Assembly (NCBI RefSeq): GCF_001306035.1
Contig: NZ_LGCM01000027.1
Location: 124,001 to 188,000 of the forward strand
Reading direction: 5' to 3'
From: Levilinea saccharolytica
GTDB lineage: Bacteria > Chloroflexota > Anaerolineae > Anaerolineales > Anaerolineaceae
Length of the DNA stretch: 64,000 nt
Each line of letters starts with the position of its first letter. Positions within the stretch are counted from its first letter, which is position 1. Below are positions 9,332 to 18,248 of the stretch, one piece after another. The notes under the pieces are model-generated. The model saw only the letters and a program-made list of their open reading frames with translations, did not search any database and was not told the origin of the DNA. A program made the translations under genes and the position numbers.

Positions 9332-10792
9332 ATGCTCGAACGTAAAGCGAAAATCGTAGCGACGATTGGTCCCACCAGTCAGGATGAAGCCGTCTTTCGC
9401 CGCCTGGTGGAGTCGGGTTTGGATATTGCGCGTTTGAATTTTTCGCATGGAACCCATGCCGAACACGCAGAACGCATTCAGACCATTCGCAAGGTCTCGG
9501 CTGAACTGTGCAAACCCGTGGCCATCCTCCAGGATCTGCAAGGCCCCAAACTGCGCGTCGGCAGCCTTCCACCCGAAGGGGTCGAGTTGGTCGCTGGCAG
9601 AACCCTCGTTTTAGCTCCCGTCGACAGTTCGCCAGCCGAAATTCAAGCGCCCGCCGGAGCCACCATCGTTCCGATGGACGTGCCCAATCTGGTCAACAGT
9701 CTGCAGCCCGGTAATCGCATCCTCCTGGATGACGGCCAGTTGGAGCTGCAAGTGGTTCGCCTGGGGAATAATTTCATCGAAGCGGAAATCGTCCTCGGCG
9801 GCATCCTCAAATCGCACAAAGGGGTCAACCTTCCCGGTGCCAATCTCGATATCCCCGCCTTGCAGCCCAAAGACCTGCAAGATCTGGCATTTGGCTTACA
9901 GCAGCAAGTAGACGCCGTCGCCATCTCCTTTGTGCGCACCGCCGAGGACATCGAAAAAGTTCGACGTGCCATCCGCGAACTGGACCCCAGCCAGGCTGAC
10001 CTGCCCATCATCGCCAAATTGGAACGCCCCGAAGCCATCGAGAATCTGGAAGGGATCCTGAAAGTGGCCTACGGGGTCATGGTAGCCCGCGGCGACCTGG
10101 GGGTCGAAACCTCCCCTGCCTCGGTGCCCATCATGCAAAAGAAAATCATCGAAGCGGCGAACCGCCACGGCCGCGTGGTCATCACCGCCACGCAGATGCT
10201 CGATTCCATGATTCATAATCCTCGCCCCACCCGCGCCGAAGCCTCAGACGTCGCCAATGCCATTTTTGACGGCACCGACGCGGTCATGCTTTCCGGTGAA
10301 ACCGCCAGCGGCAGCTACCCCATCGAAAGCGTGATGATGATGGATACCATCGTCCGCGAAGCCGAGCGCAATTTTGCCCAGTGGGGTCATTGTGACGACG
10401 TCCGCGAAGAGCCTGCCGATGACGATGCCATCTCCATCACCCGCGCAGCGCGCGAACTAGCCCACGACCGCAACGTCACAGCCATCGCCGTTTTCACAGA
10501 AACCGGCCGTACCGCATTATTAATGTCCAAAGCCCGCCCCAAAGTGCCCGTCATGGCTTTTACCCCTGATGAGCGCACGTTACGCCGACTAGTACTCTAT
10601 TGGGGAGTCACGCCCTTCCTTGTGCCGTTCTCATCCTCAGTGGAATCCATGTTGACCCACGTGGACAACGCCATTGTCGCCTCCACCTCTGTCCGCGCGG
10701 GGCAGCAGATTGTCATGATCTCGGGTTTTCCGGTTGGAGCGCGCCGCCCACCCAATTTTGCCATCTTACATACCGTCGGCGCGCGTTACTAG
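9332..10792 (+). CDS. pyk: pyruvate kinase
   Basis: Last step of glycolysis, phosphoenolpyruvate plus ADP to pyruvate plus ATP. At 486 residues it has the usual A/B/C domain layout: KIVATIGPTSQDE at the N-terminus, the substrate Arg in LNFSHG, B domain around 75-170, the catalytic Lys/Glu segment IIAKLERPEAIEN, MVARGDLGVE, ATQMLDSM and the C-terminal allosteric-type domain. No extra C-terminal PEP-utiliser domain is present. A perfect hairpin follows the stop, closing the transcription unit. Confidence 0.95.
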   Translation: MLERKAKIVATIGPTSQDEAVFRRLVESGLDIARLNFSHGTHAEHAERIQTIRKVSAELCKPVAILQDLQGPKLRVGSLPPEGVELVAGRTLVLAPVDSSPAEIQAPAGATIVPMDVPNLVNSLQPGNRILLDDGQLELQVVRLGNNFIEAEIVLGGILKSHKGVNLPGANLDIPALQPKDLQDLAFGLQQQVDAVAISFVRTAEDIEKVRRAIRELDPSQADLPIIAKLERPEAIENLEGILKVAYGVMVARGDLGVETSPASVPIMQKKIIEAANRHGRVVITATQMLDSMIHNPRPTRAEASDVANAIFDGTDAVMLSGETASGSYPIESVMMMDTIVREAERNFAQWGHCDDVREEPADDDAISITRAARELAHDRNVTAIAVFTETGRTALLMSKARPKVPVMAFTPDERTLRRLVLYWGVTPFLVPFSSSVESMLTHVDNAIVASTSVRAGQQIVMISGFPVGARRPPNFAILHTVGARY

Positions 10793-10807
10793 CCCGCCGC
10801 TTACCCG

Positions 10808-10842
10808 AAATCCAAGTGCCGTGGTCTACGGCACTTGGATTT
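10808..10842 (+). terminator. 15-bp perfect hairpin after pyk
   Basis: AAATCCAAGTGCCGT (10808-10822) pairs perfectly with 10828-10842 around a five-base loop. The T tract is short, so it may be a weak or bidirectional terminator. Confidence 0.75.
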
Positions 10843-10896
10843 TCAACGTGTAACGCTGATTCCATCTGCTTCACCGCTGAAAGCCCCGAGGGCTAA

Positions 10897-12027
10897 ATGA
10901 AAGTCAGAAAACTGGATACCGAAAACAAACGAGACCGTTCCAAATTCATCCAATTTGCTTTTGACCTTTATCATGAATCCCCTTATTGGGTGCCCCCCAT
11001 TCGTTCCGATCAAGAAGCTCAGCTCAACCGTGGTAAGCACCCTTTCTACAAGCATTCCATTGCCGACTTCTTTGTCGTAGAAAGCGGCTCCCAGGTCGTC
11101 GGACGGGCAGCCGTGCTTCACAACCGCAAATTCACCAGCCATCACCAGGACCCGGCTGGATTTTTCTATTACTTTGATTTCATCGAAGATCCCCAGGTCG
11201 TGCAGCAGCTCAGCGGAGCCTGCCTGGATTGGTGCCGCCAGCACGAGCTCACCAGTCTGCTGGGCGCGCGCGGCTTTACGCGTTCCAGCGGGGTCGGCGT
11301 TCTCGTCGAAGGCTTTGAGTTCCTGCCCGCGATGGGCATCGCATACAACTACCCTTACTACGGCCCCCTACTGGAAGCCGAAGGATTCGTCAAAGAAACG
11401 GATCACCTCTCCGGTTATCTTTCCGTCGAACACCAGCCTCCACCTCAAATTTATCAGATCGCCGAAAAAGTCAAACAGCGCGGGAACTTCTGGGTTAAAA
11501 GCTTCACTTCAAAAGCGGAAATGGCCGAATGGATCCCCCGAGTCAATCAGGTGCACCACGAAGCCTTTCTAAACAATCCCAATTTCATCCCCTCTACCGA
11601 TGAAGAATTTGTGGAAATGGCGCGCACCATGATCCAAATTGCCAACCCGCGCATGATTAAACTGATCGTCCACGGAGAAAATGAGGTTGCAGGTTTCATC
11701 ATCTCGTACCCAAACATCTCCAAAGCCCTCCAGCGCACCAAAGGACGAGTTTTCCCCTTTGGTTGGATCGACCTGCTGTTGGAGAAAAAACGCACCTCCT
11801 TGGCGGACCTCAACGGCGTAGGCCTCTTGCCCCGCTACCAGGGCCTGGGCGCCAATGCCATGCTCTATGTCGAACTCGAAAAAACCCTTCGTTCGGTTCC
11901 AGGGTTAAAACAAGTGGAAATCATCCAGGTGGACGAGCGAAACTTCAAGAGCCGCTCCGACATGGAAAATATGGGTGTGACCTGGCAAAAACGCCACCGC
12001 ACCTACCGCCGCCGGATTGAACCTTAG
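10897..12027 (+). CDS. GNAT-like acyltransferase, function unknown
   Basis: 376-residue soluble protein. The N-terminal half (FIQFAFDLY, WVPPIRSDQ, FFVVES..VVGRAAVLHN) and the segment LLGARGFTRSSGVGVLVEG look like a GNAT fold, and the C-terminal half has a second GNAT-like stretch (VAGFIISYPN, GVGLLPRYQGLGANAMLYVELEK, 303-326) with the Q/RxxGxG/A acetyl-CoA loop form. It resembles the large uncharacterised GNAT-like proteins of the YghO type, by memory only. Substrate unknown. The following symporter gene starts 31 bases downstream with its own ribosome site. Confidence 0.6.
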   Translation: MKVRKLDTENKRDRSKFIQFAFDLYHESPYWVPPIRSDQEAQLNRGKHPFYKHSIADFFVVESGSQVVGRAAVLHNRKFTSHHQDPAGFFYYFDFIEDPQVVQQLSGACLDWCRQHELTSLLGARGFTRSSGVGVLVEGFEFLPAMGIAYNYPYYGPLLEAEGFVKETDHLSGYLSVEHQPPPQIYQIAEKVKQRGNFWVKSFTSKAEMAEWIPRVNQVHHEAFLNNPNFIPSTDEEFVEMARTMIQIANPRMIKLIVHGENEVAGFIISYPNISKALQRTKGRVFPFGWIDLLLEKKRTSLADLNGVGLLPRYQGLGANAMLYVELEKTLRSVPGLKQVEIIQVDERNFKSRSDMENMGVTWQKRHRTYRRRIEP

Positions 12028-12058
12028 CACGACCATCCCTTATCCATCAGGAGTGACG

Positions 12059-13546
12059 ATGAGCCAATCCCTCGAAGTCAGCAGCGTCGATTCCCCTCGG
12101 ACCCGCCCATTAAAAAGGATCACCAAGATTTTTTACGGCTCTGGTGATTTTGGCCGCGCCAGTTTCAATACCCTACGGCAGATCTTTTATGCCATCTTTT
12201 TGACCGATGTCGTCGGCATTGACCCCCGTCTGGCGTCCATTGCCGCTCTGGCTGGCATCGTTTGGGATGCCATCAACGACCCTCTGGTGGGCGCCATCAG
12301 CGACAATGTGCGCACTCGCTGGGGCCGCCGCCGGCCTTTCCTCATCCTCTTCTCCATCCCCTTTGCCCTGGCTTTTATTCTGCTGTGGTGGGCACCACCC
12401 TGGCACAGTCAGGGTCTGCTCCTGCTGCATGTCACCCTCGCCTACATGGTCTCCGACACCATCCAAACCCTGGTCACGGTACCCTATCTGGCCCTCACTC
12501 CCGAATTGGCCGAGGATTATGACGATCGCACCTCGCTGACCAGCTTCCGCATGTTCTTTAACCTGGTGGCTTCTATGGTGGCAGCCGTCGCCGCCCCCTC
12601 CATCGTTGATGCCTCTGTCAAAGCCGGCCATACCTTACAGCAGGGGTACATCACCGTCGCCGCCATCTTTGGCGGCATCGCTGTTATCCCCTTCTTTCTG
12701 ATCTTCTTCACCGTCAAAGAACGCCCCATCTCCAACGAAGTTCAAGAAGAAACCCTCACATTCAAGCAGACCCTCCAACTGCTGTGGGCCAACACCCCCT
12801 TCCGCTCTGCCACCGGCATCTACGTCCTCAACTGGATTTCGGCGGATGTCGTTTCCCTCATGATCCCTTATTACTTGCTTTACTGGATCTCCCAAGGGGA
12901 CTTCCTGGCGAAAATCAACATCTTTGGCCAAAAGGTAGCCACAGAATCCGTCGTCTTGGGCGTGCTCATGCTGACTGCCACACTCACCGTACCTTTCTGG
13001 AACCACATCGCCCACCGATTTGGAAAGCGCAGCGCCTATATCAGCGGGATGGCCATGTGGGTCATCGTTCAAATCAGCATCTTCTTTGTCTACCCCGGCA
13101 GCTACGGTCTCATGATCGGCCTCATCGTCCTGGCCGGCATTGGCATTTCCAACGCCCATATTTTGCCCGAATCCATCTTTCCAGATGTGATTGACTGGGA
13201 CGAGCTGAGGACCAATCACCGTCGCGAGGGCATGTATTACGGTGCGATTAATTTCATTCGCAAACTTTCCTCAGCCCTCGCCATCTTTATCTCCCTTCAG
13301 GTGCTGGGTTGGTTTGGCTACCAATCCCCGCCGGAAGGGGCGGTCATCTTCACCCAGTCCCCGCAAACTCTCACGGTCATCCGCCTGCTCACCGGCCCCC
13401 TGGTGGCCGTTTTCCTGGTCGCCGCCATCCTTTTCGCCTGGAACTATCCCCTCAACCGTGAAAAGCAGGCACGCATCCGACGCCTGCTGCAAAAGCGGCA
13501 AAAACAGCCTCAGACCGCTGCCGTCTTACTCCATAAGGAGATCTAG
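12059..13546 (+). CDS. GPH-family sugar:cation symporter (MFS)
   Basis: 495-residue membrane protein with about twelve hydrophobic segments. The N-terminal FYGSGDFG (near 26), the DAINDPLVGAISD segment and the TRWGRRRPFLI loop (after TM2) identify the glycoside-pentoside-hexuronide:cation symporter family, which imports glycosides with Na+ or H+. Substrate not predictable. ATG at 12059 is chosen because CAGGAG lies five bases upstream; an upstream in-frame ATG at 12017 overlaps the preceding gene. The sulfurtransferase starts two bases after its stop. Confidence 0.85.
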   Translation: MSQSLEVSSVDSPRTRPLKRITKIFYGSGDFGRASFNTLRQIFYAIFLTDVVGIDPRLASIAALAGIVWDAINDPLVGAISDNVRTRWGRRRPFLILFSIPFALAFILLWWAPPWHSQGLLLLHVTLAYMVSDTIQTLVTVPYLALTPELAEDYDDRTSLTSFRMFFNLVASMVAAVAAPSIVDASVKAGHTLQQGYITVAAIFGGIAVIPFFLIFFTVKERPISNEVQEETLTFKQTLQLLWANTPFRSATGIYVLNWISADVVSLMIPYYLLYWISQGDFLAKINIFGQKVATESVVLGVLMLTATLTVPFWNHIAHRFGKRSAYISGMAMWVIVQISIFFVYPGSYGLMIGLIVLAGIGISNAHILPESIFPDVIDWDELRTNHRREGMYYGAINFIRKLSSALAIFISLQVLGWFGYQSPPEGAVIFTQSPQTLTVIRLLTGPLVAVFLVAAILFAWNYPLNREKQARIRRLLQKRQKQPQTAAVLLHKEI

Positions 13547-13548
13547 CA

Positions 13549-14394
13549 GTGAAACCGATCCTCTCCGCTCAAGAACTCTCCGCCCACCTTGGCGACCCCT
13601 CCTGGGCAGTTGTGGACTGCCGCTTCGACTTGATGCAGCCGGAGTGGGGACGCCAGGATTTTGAGAAAGCTCATATCCCTGGGTCGCTCTATGCTGACTT
13701 AAATCGGGACCTGGCTGGCCTCCACACAGCACAGACCGGCCGCCACCCCCTGCCTGAGATCCTCACTTTCCGCCAATTTCTCGCGGCACAGGGACTGTCG
13801 CCGGATAAAACCATCGTCATGGTAGATACGGCTTTTGGGGCTTTTGCCGCCCGCCTATGGTGGATGCTGCATCAAATTGGCTATGCGAATATCGCTCTCC
13901 TCGACGGCGGTTGGGCTCAATGGCAAAAGTCCGGTCTGCCCGTGGAATCTGGCCCCGCCGCACCTGTTTCCCTGCCCCTTTCCGCCATTCCGGAATTCAC
14001 CACCTTTGGTGCTGTCTCCCTCCAGGAAGTCGATCAAATCCGCCTTTCCCCCCACCATAAACTCATTGATGCTCGCGCTCCCATCCGTTTTCAAGGCAAA
14101 GAAGAAACCATCGACCCCGTGGCCGGTCACATTCCAGGGGCGGTCAACCGTTTTCACGGCCAGAACCTTACCAACGAAGGATTGTTTAAAACCCCTGAAG
14201 AGCTGCACGCCGAATTTTCCCAGCTTTTGGCGGGAACCCCACCGCAAAACGCGGTCGTCTATTGCGGCTCTGGCGTCACCTCCTGCTTCCATCTGGTCGC
14301 CATGAAATACGCTGGCCTGGATCTTGCCCGTTTATACTCTGGTTCCTGGAGCGAATGGATCCTTGACCCCCAACGCCCCATTGCCGTGGAATAA
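13549..14394 (+). CDS. thiosulfate/3-mercaptopyruvate sulfurtransferase (two rhodanese domains)
   Basis: 281 residues with tandem rhodanese folds. The N-terminal, inactive domain has VVDCRFDLMQPEWG and AHIPGSLYAD; the C-terminal domain has LIDARAPIRFQG, AGHIPGAVN and the active loop CGSGVTSC with the persulfide-forming Cys at 239. The CGSGVT form fits SseA-like mercaptopyruvate sulfurtransferases, although thiosulfate may be used too. GTG start with AAGGAG eight bases upstream. It is the last gene before a bidirectional terminator. Confidence 0.88.
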   Translation: MKPILSAQELSAHLGDPSWAVVDCRFDLMQPEWGRQDFEKAHIPGSLYADLNRDLAGLHTAQTGRHPLPEILTFRQFLAAQGLSPDKTIVMVDTAFGAFAARLWWMLHQIGYANIALLDGGWAQWQKSGLPVESGPAAPVSLPLSAIPEFTTFGAVSLQEVDQIRLSPHHKLIDARAPIRFQGKEETIDPVAGHIPGAVNRFHGQNLTNEGLFKTPEELHAEFSQLLAGTPPQNAVVYCGSGVTSCFHLVAMKYAGLDLARLYSGSWSEWILDPQRPIAVE

Positions 14395-14416
14395 TGGCAC
14401 AAGTAATTGAACGAAA

Positions 14417-14459
14417 AAATCACCGGCCTGGGGATCATCGCTGCCCAGGCCGGTGATTT
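14417..14459. terminator. bidirectional hairpin terminator
   Basis: AAATCACCGGCCTGGG (14417-14432) pairs perfectly with 14444-14459, flanked by A-rich sequence upstream and T-rich downstream. It separates the convergent sulfurtransferase and korB genes. Confidence 0.85.
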
Positions 14460-14476
14460 GGTTTAAAGATCTCAGT

Positions 14477-15526
14477 TTAGAACATGCTCGCGTTCAGCGC
14501 ATCAATGCTTTCGCGCGTCGGGCGCAGCCGGTCAGAACTCATCCGGTTCAAGGCTTCATCCGGCAGATTATACAGGTCGTACATCGAAGGCTGTTCAGTG
14601 TTGACGTAGATTAAACCGGTCAGCAAGATACCATTCTTTTCAGCCTCGTCCATCATCGCCAGCGCTCGCCAACGGTTGGAGGGGTCGTAATCGCTTTCCA
14701 GCTTCTTCAGCACCAGGCGTGAGCCGTCGAACAGCTCCACCTCGCGCACAGATCCCTGCTCGAAGTCTTCAATGGTGATTTCTTCGCGCGCCGGCACAAA
14801 AGTGATATCGTGCAGCGGTGTCTCGTGCGCCTTCCCATACACATACGAATGCAAGGACTCATCATGATTGTGGAAGGTCACACACGGGCTGATGATGTCA
14901 ATCACGGCGATGCCGCGGTGGCTGAAGGCCGCCTTGATCAATTCCTTCACCTGCTTGGGATCGCCCGCAAAAGAGCGCGCCACAAAGGTCGCATTCGCCA
15001 CCAAGGCTTCCATGCAGATATCCACCGGCGTATACGGGTTATGGCCTTGTTTTTTCAACTCCAAGCCTTTTTCGGCCGTGGCCGAGAACTGCCCCTTGGT
15101 CAAGCCGTAAACCCCATTGTTTTCCACAATGTACACAAACGGTAAGTTTCGCCGCACCAGATGCTTGAACTGCCCCATCCCAATGCTGGCGGTATCCCCA
15201 TCGCCGCTCACCCCAATGCCCTTCATCCGGTGGTCGCCAAACATCGCGCCCAAAGCCAGCGAAGGCATACGGCCGTGCAGACCGTTGAAGCCGAAGGATC
15301 GTCCTAAAAAGTACGTCGGGCTTTTGGAAGAACACCCAATCCCGCTGAATTTTGCCACCTGTTCCGGGACCAAATCCAGCTCGTAGCAGGCCGCCACAAT
15401 CTGGCTGGCGATGGAATTATGGCCGCAACCCTGGCAAAGCGTGCTGGGTGCGCCCTTATAGTCATTACGAGTAAGGTTCGCAGCGTTAACTGAACCGCGA
15501 CCAGCTTCGGCAATTTGTTCGCTCAT
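14477..15526 (-). CDS. korB: 2-oxoacid:ferredoxin oxidoreductase, beta subunit
   Basis: TPP-binding subunit (349 residues) of a KorAB-type enzyme that oxidatively decarboxylates a 2-oxoacid with CoA and reduces ferredoxin. CQGCGH (31-36) and further Cys residues supply the Fe-S ligands; GVSGDGDTASIGMGQF (105-120) and ENNGVYGLTKGQ (135-146) form the TPP/Mg site. The ATG at 15526 is preferred over an upstream frame extension because AGGAGG precedes it and it lies two bases after the korA stop. 2-Oxoglutarate is the usual substrate in this architecture, but branched-chain or pyruvate forms cannot be excluded. Confidence 0.88.
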   Translation of the reverse strand: MSEQIAEAGRGSVNAANLTRNDYKGAPSTLCQGCGHNSIASQIVAACYELDLVPEQVAKFSGIGCSSKSPTYFLGRSFGFNGLHGRMPSLALGAMFGDHRMKGIGVSGDGDTASIGMGQFKHLVRRNLPFVYIVENNGVYGLTKGQFSATAEKGLELKKQGHNPYTPVDICMEALVANATFVARSFAGDPKQVKELIKAAFSHRGIAVIDIISPCVTFHNHDESLHSYVYGKAHETPLHDITFVPAREEITIEDFEQGSVREVELFDGSRLVLKKLESDYDPSNRWRALAMMDEAEKNGILLTGLIYVNTEQPSMYDLYNLPDEALNRMSSDRLRPTRESIDALNASMF

Positions 15527-15528
15527 GG

Positions 15529-17370
15529 TTATTTTGCCTCCTGGGTCATAATCTGTTCCCGAATCCACCGTGCCGTCAGGGGTAAACCGTCCAAATGAGA
15601 GACCTGGATCAGGTGCGTCGCCAGTTCAGGGTTATCCAGGGTCAGCAGCTGCTTCAGCTGCCCATCGCGGTTCAGCTCCACCACATAGGTCCGCTCGTGA
15701 TTGCGGATAAATTCCTTCACTTGTTGGCTGAACGGGTAAGCCCGCACACGCAAATAATCGGTGGGCAAATCTTCGGCCAGCATTTGATCCCGTGCCTCAA
15801 TCACCGCCGCATCCGCCGACCCCATCGAGATGATCCCGATCTTGGCGTTGGGCATGGTGTGAACCTCGGGCAGCGGCAGATGTTCGCGGCTGCTTTCAAA
15901 TTTCGCCAACAGGCGGTTCATCATCCGTTCCCAAACATCCGGCTCTTCGGTGTATCGGCCGAATTCATCATGACCGGTACCGCGCGCGAACCAGGCGCTG
16001 CGCGGGTGGCGGTTGCCAGCCACCGTGCGGTACGGGATAAAATCGCCGTCCACATCCAGGTAGCGGCCCCACTGCCCGTTGCCGCGCTCAATCATCTTCT
16101 GCAAATCTTCTTCCCACAGCACTTTCCCGCGGTCCATCGGCTCGTTGGGGTACTCAAATTTCTTACACATCCACTGATTCATGCCCAAATCCAGGTCCGA
16201 CATCACGATCACTGGCGTCTGGAAATGTTCGGCAATATCCAGGGCGCGCCAACCAAATTCAAAGCATTCGGTCACCGACCCCGGAATTAAGATGATAAAG
16301 TTGGCATCCCCGTGGCTGATGAACGCCGCCTGGGTCAAGTCGCCCTGCGCCGTGCGCGTCGGCAGGCCCGTGCTCGGCCCCACCCGCTGCACATCCCACA
16401 CCACCACGGGCGTTTCGGTGTAGTACGCCAGACCCATGTATTCCGACATCAGGCTCAGACCAGGCCCAGAAGTCGAGGTCATCGAGCGCAGCCCAGCCCA
16501 GCCCGCTCCAATCGCCATGCCGATGGCAGCCAGTTCATCTTCCGACTGCACCACCACACAGGTGTCTTTCCCCGTCACCGGGTCTTTGCGCAGCATCGGT
16601 AAATATTCCTGGAAGGACTCCGCCAGCGAGGACGCCGGGGTGATCGGGTACCAGCCCACAAACTGCACCCCGCCGTAAATCGAACCCAGCGCACCCGCCG
16701 CGTTGCCGTCCGCCATGATGTAACCCTCGGTGGCGTTCATCGGCTCCACCCGGTAGTTGTCTTTCTTCTCCAGGTTAGCCTTGGCCCATTCTGCCGCCGC
16801 CACAACCACATTGTAGTTGGACATAATCGCAGATTTTTTGCCCTTAAAGTGGAAATCCAAAGCCTGGTAAATTTTTTCCAGGTCAATTCCCAGCAGGTTC
16901 GCCAGCACACCTACATACACCATATTGGCGATGTAATCGCGCAGTTTGGGGGGGACTTCCGCATCTTTAGTCAGTTTCTTTACCGGCATCGGGTACACGT
17001 GAATATCCGTGCGCGTCACTGCCAATTTGATATCATCTGGGTACAACAGCACCCCACCCGGCACCACATATTCCTGTTCTTTCGAAAAAGTAGCGGGGTT
17101 CATGGCCACCACAATATCATCTTTTTCCAACCGGGCCAGATACCCTTGTTTGCTGATCCGCAAGGTAAACCAGGTTGGCAGACCTTGAATATTGGAAGGG
17201 AAAATGTTCTTGCCGGTCACCGGAATACCCATCTTGAACAATGCCCGCAGCAAGGTGGTGTTTGCCGTAGCGCTGCCAGACCCGTTCACGGTCGAAAACG
17301 TGATGCAGAAATCGTTTACGATCGCTTGGGTCTGCTGATTTTCCGTTACGGCAGTTGGTTCTTGGGTCAT
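15529..17370 (-). CDS. korA: 2-oxoacid:ferredoxin oxidoreductase, fused gamma-alpha subunit
   Basis: 613 residues. The N-terminal ~190 residues (DFCITFSTVNGSGSATANTT, 20-39) are the gamma domain; the rest is the alpha PP/transketolase-like domain, recognisable by AEGYIMADGNAAGALGS, GWYPITPASSLAE and TSTSGPGLSLMSEYMG. This fusion is the usual KorA form. ATG at 17370 has AAGGAG five bases upstream. It is translated just before korB and sits 37 bases after a GntR/FCD regulator on the same strand, which probably controls the pair. Confidence 0.88.
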   Translation of the reverse strand: MTQEPTAVTENQQTQAIVNDFCITFSTVNGSGSATANTTLLRALFKMGIPVTGKNIFPSNIQGLPTWFTLRISKQGYLARLEKDDIVVAMNPATFSKEQEYVVPGGVLLYPDDIKLAVTRTDIHVYPMPVKKLTKDAEVPPKLRDYIANMVYVGVLANLLGIDLEKIYQALDFHFKGKKSAIMSNYNVVVAAAEWAKANLEKKDNYRVEPMNATEGYIMADGNAAGALGSIYGGVQFVGWYPITPASSLAESFQEYLPMLRKDPVTGKDTCVVVQSEDELAAIGMAIGAGWAGLRSMTSTSGPGLSLMSEYMGLAYYTETPVVVWDVQRVGPSTGLPTRTAQGDLTQAAFISHGDANFIILIPGSVTECFEFGWRALDIAEHFQTPVIVMSDLDLGMNQWMCKKFEYPNEPMDRGKVLWEEDLQKMIERGNGQWGRYLDVDGDFIPYRTVAGNRHPRSAWFARGTGHDEFGRYTEEPDVWERMMNRLLAKFESSREHLPLPEVHTMPNAKIGIISMGSADAAVIEARDQMLAEDLPTDYLRVRAYPFSQQVKEFIRNHERTYVVELNRDGQLKQLLTLDNPELATHLIQVSHLDGLPLTARWIREQIMTQEAK

Positions 17371-17407
17371 AGAGTCTCCTTGTAGGTAGATCAAAGAGGT
17401 AATAGGG

Positions 17408-18112
17408 TCATTCAAATTTTTGACGCAAAACCGGAGGCTTATTGCGCTGTGCCAACAAGCCTATATGCTCAATCATAATGTTGTAGCCGCCTTCAAAATT
17501 ACCCGCACAGATCGCTTCGACCATCTTTTCGTGATACAGCCACACCTGCTGCAAATACGCGATATCCGTGTAAACATCCAGGCCAGCAGCCTCATACAGA
17601 TTCCAATACGCCTCCAGCAGCCCAAACACAAAGGGATTCTCTAGGCGCCGGTAGATTAACAAATGCAATTCACGATGTTCCTGATGGGGAATTTGCGGAA
17701 CCGGCAGTCCTAGTTTTTCCTTGGCACTCTGCACCAAGGTCCGCATCTGCGCATAATCCGCCGCCGTCAGAAGACTGACTGCCTCAAACCAATAGGAGGT
17801 CTCAATGTGATAGCGCAAATCTGAATAATGCTGGTAATGGTTCGCATCCACCGCCAACGCATACGCCAGGCTGGTTTCCGCCGCCGGGCGAAAAGAATAC
17901 GGCAGACAGCGGATACCCGTTCGGGGCTTCACTTCCACCAACCCCAAAGCTCGCGCCACCTCCAACTGCTCCCGAAGCGCAGCAACGCCGACCCCCAATT
18001 CACGGCTGAGGTCGGCTAAAGAAGGAATCTGCTGACTGTCGCTCTGAGAACTCTGCGCCAGGTACTTTAAGAAATCAGAAAGCTGATCAGCGTAGCTGCG
18101 GTCGCGTGCCAT
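17408..18112 (-). CDS. GntR-family transcriptional regulator, FadR/FCD type
   Basis: 234-residue cytosolic repressor-like protein. Residues ~25-65 form a winged helix (IPSLADLSRELGVGVAALREQL is the HTH) and ~80-220 an all-helical ligand-binding domain resembling FCD, with conserved-type His residues (EHREL near 145, YHEKM near 195, MIEHIG near 217) that could bind a metal-carboxylate. It heads the korAB transcription unit and is preceded by a consensus promoter with palindromic AT-rich sites, which suggests autoregulation and control of korAB by an organic acid. Ligand unknown. Confidence 0.75.
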   Translation of the reverse strand: MARDRSYADQLSDFLKYLAQSSQSDSQQIPSLADLSRELGVGVAALREQLEVARALGLVEVKPRTGIRCLPYSFRPAAETSLAYALAVDANHYQHYSDLRYHIETSYWFEAVSLLTAADYAQMRTLVQSAKEKLGLPVPQIPHQEHRELHLLIYRRLENPFVFGLLEAYWNLYEAAGLDVYTDIAYLQQVWLYHEKMVEAICAGNFEGGYNIMIEHIGLLAQRNKPPVLRQKFE

Positions 18113-18124
18113 GTCGCTCTTTCG

Positions 18125-18147
18125 TCAGAATAATTTAATTAATCTGA
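18125..18147. promoter_or_regulatory. 23-bp AT-rich palindrome, probable operator
   Basis: TCAGA..TCTGA dyad spanning 23 bases with ten of eleven arm positions matching. It lies between the -10 box and the start of the GntR-type regulator. More ATCTGA half-sites occur at 18151 and near 18195, bracketing the promoter. Confidence 0.6.
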
Positions 18148-18164
18148 TGAATCTGACTAAAAAG

Positions 18165-18193
18165 AGTATAGCACGCCCTGATGGAACTGTCAA
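18165..18193 (-). promoter_or_regulatory. consensus sigma70-type promoter of regulator-korAB
   Basis: On the minus strand TTGACA (18193-18188), a 17-base spacer and TATACT (18170-18165). It points to the GntR-type regulator gene starting at 18112, giving a leader of about 45 bases that contains the palindrome. Confidence 0.8.
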
Positions 18194-18248
18194 TAATCTG
18201 ATAAATTACATAAATCACCAATACACGCGCTGAATGTATGCCGCTGGG

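Noticed and set aside
15595-17385. Plus-strand open frames opposite korA
   Set aside because: They give His/Arg-rich nonsense proteins and lie fully opposite a well-conserved enzyme gene.
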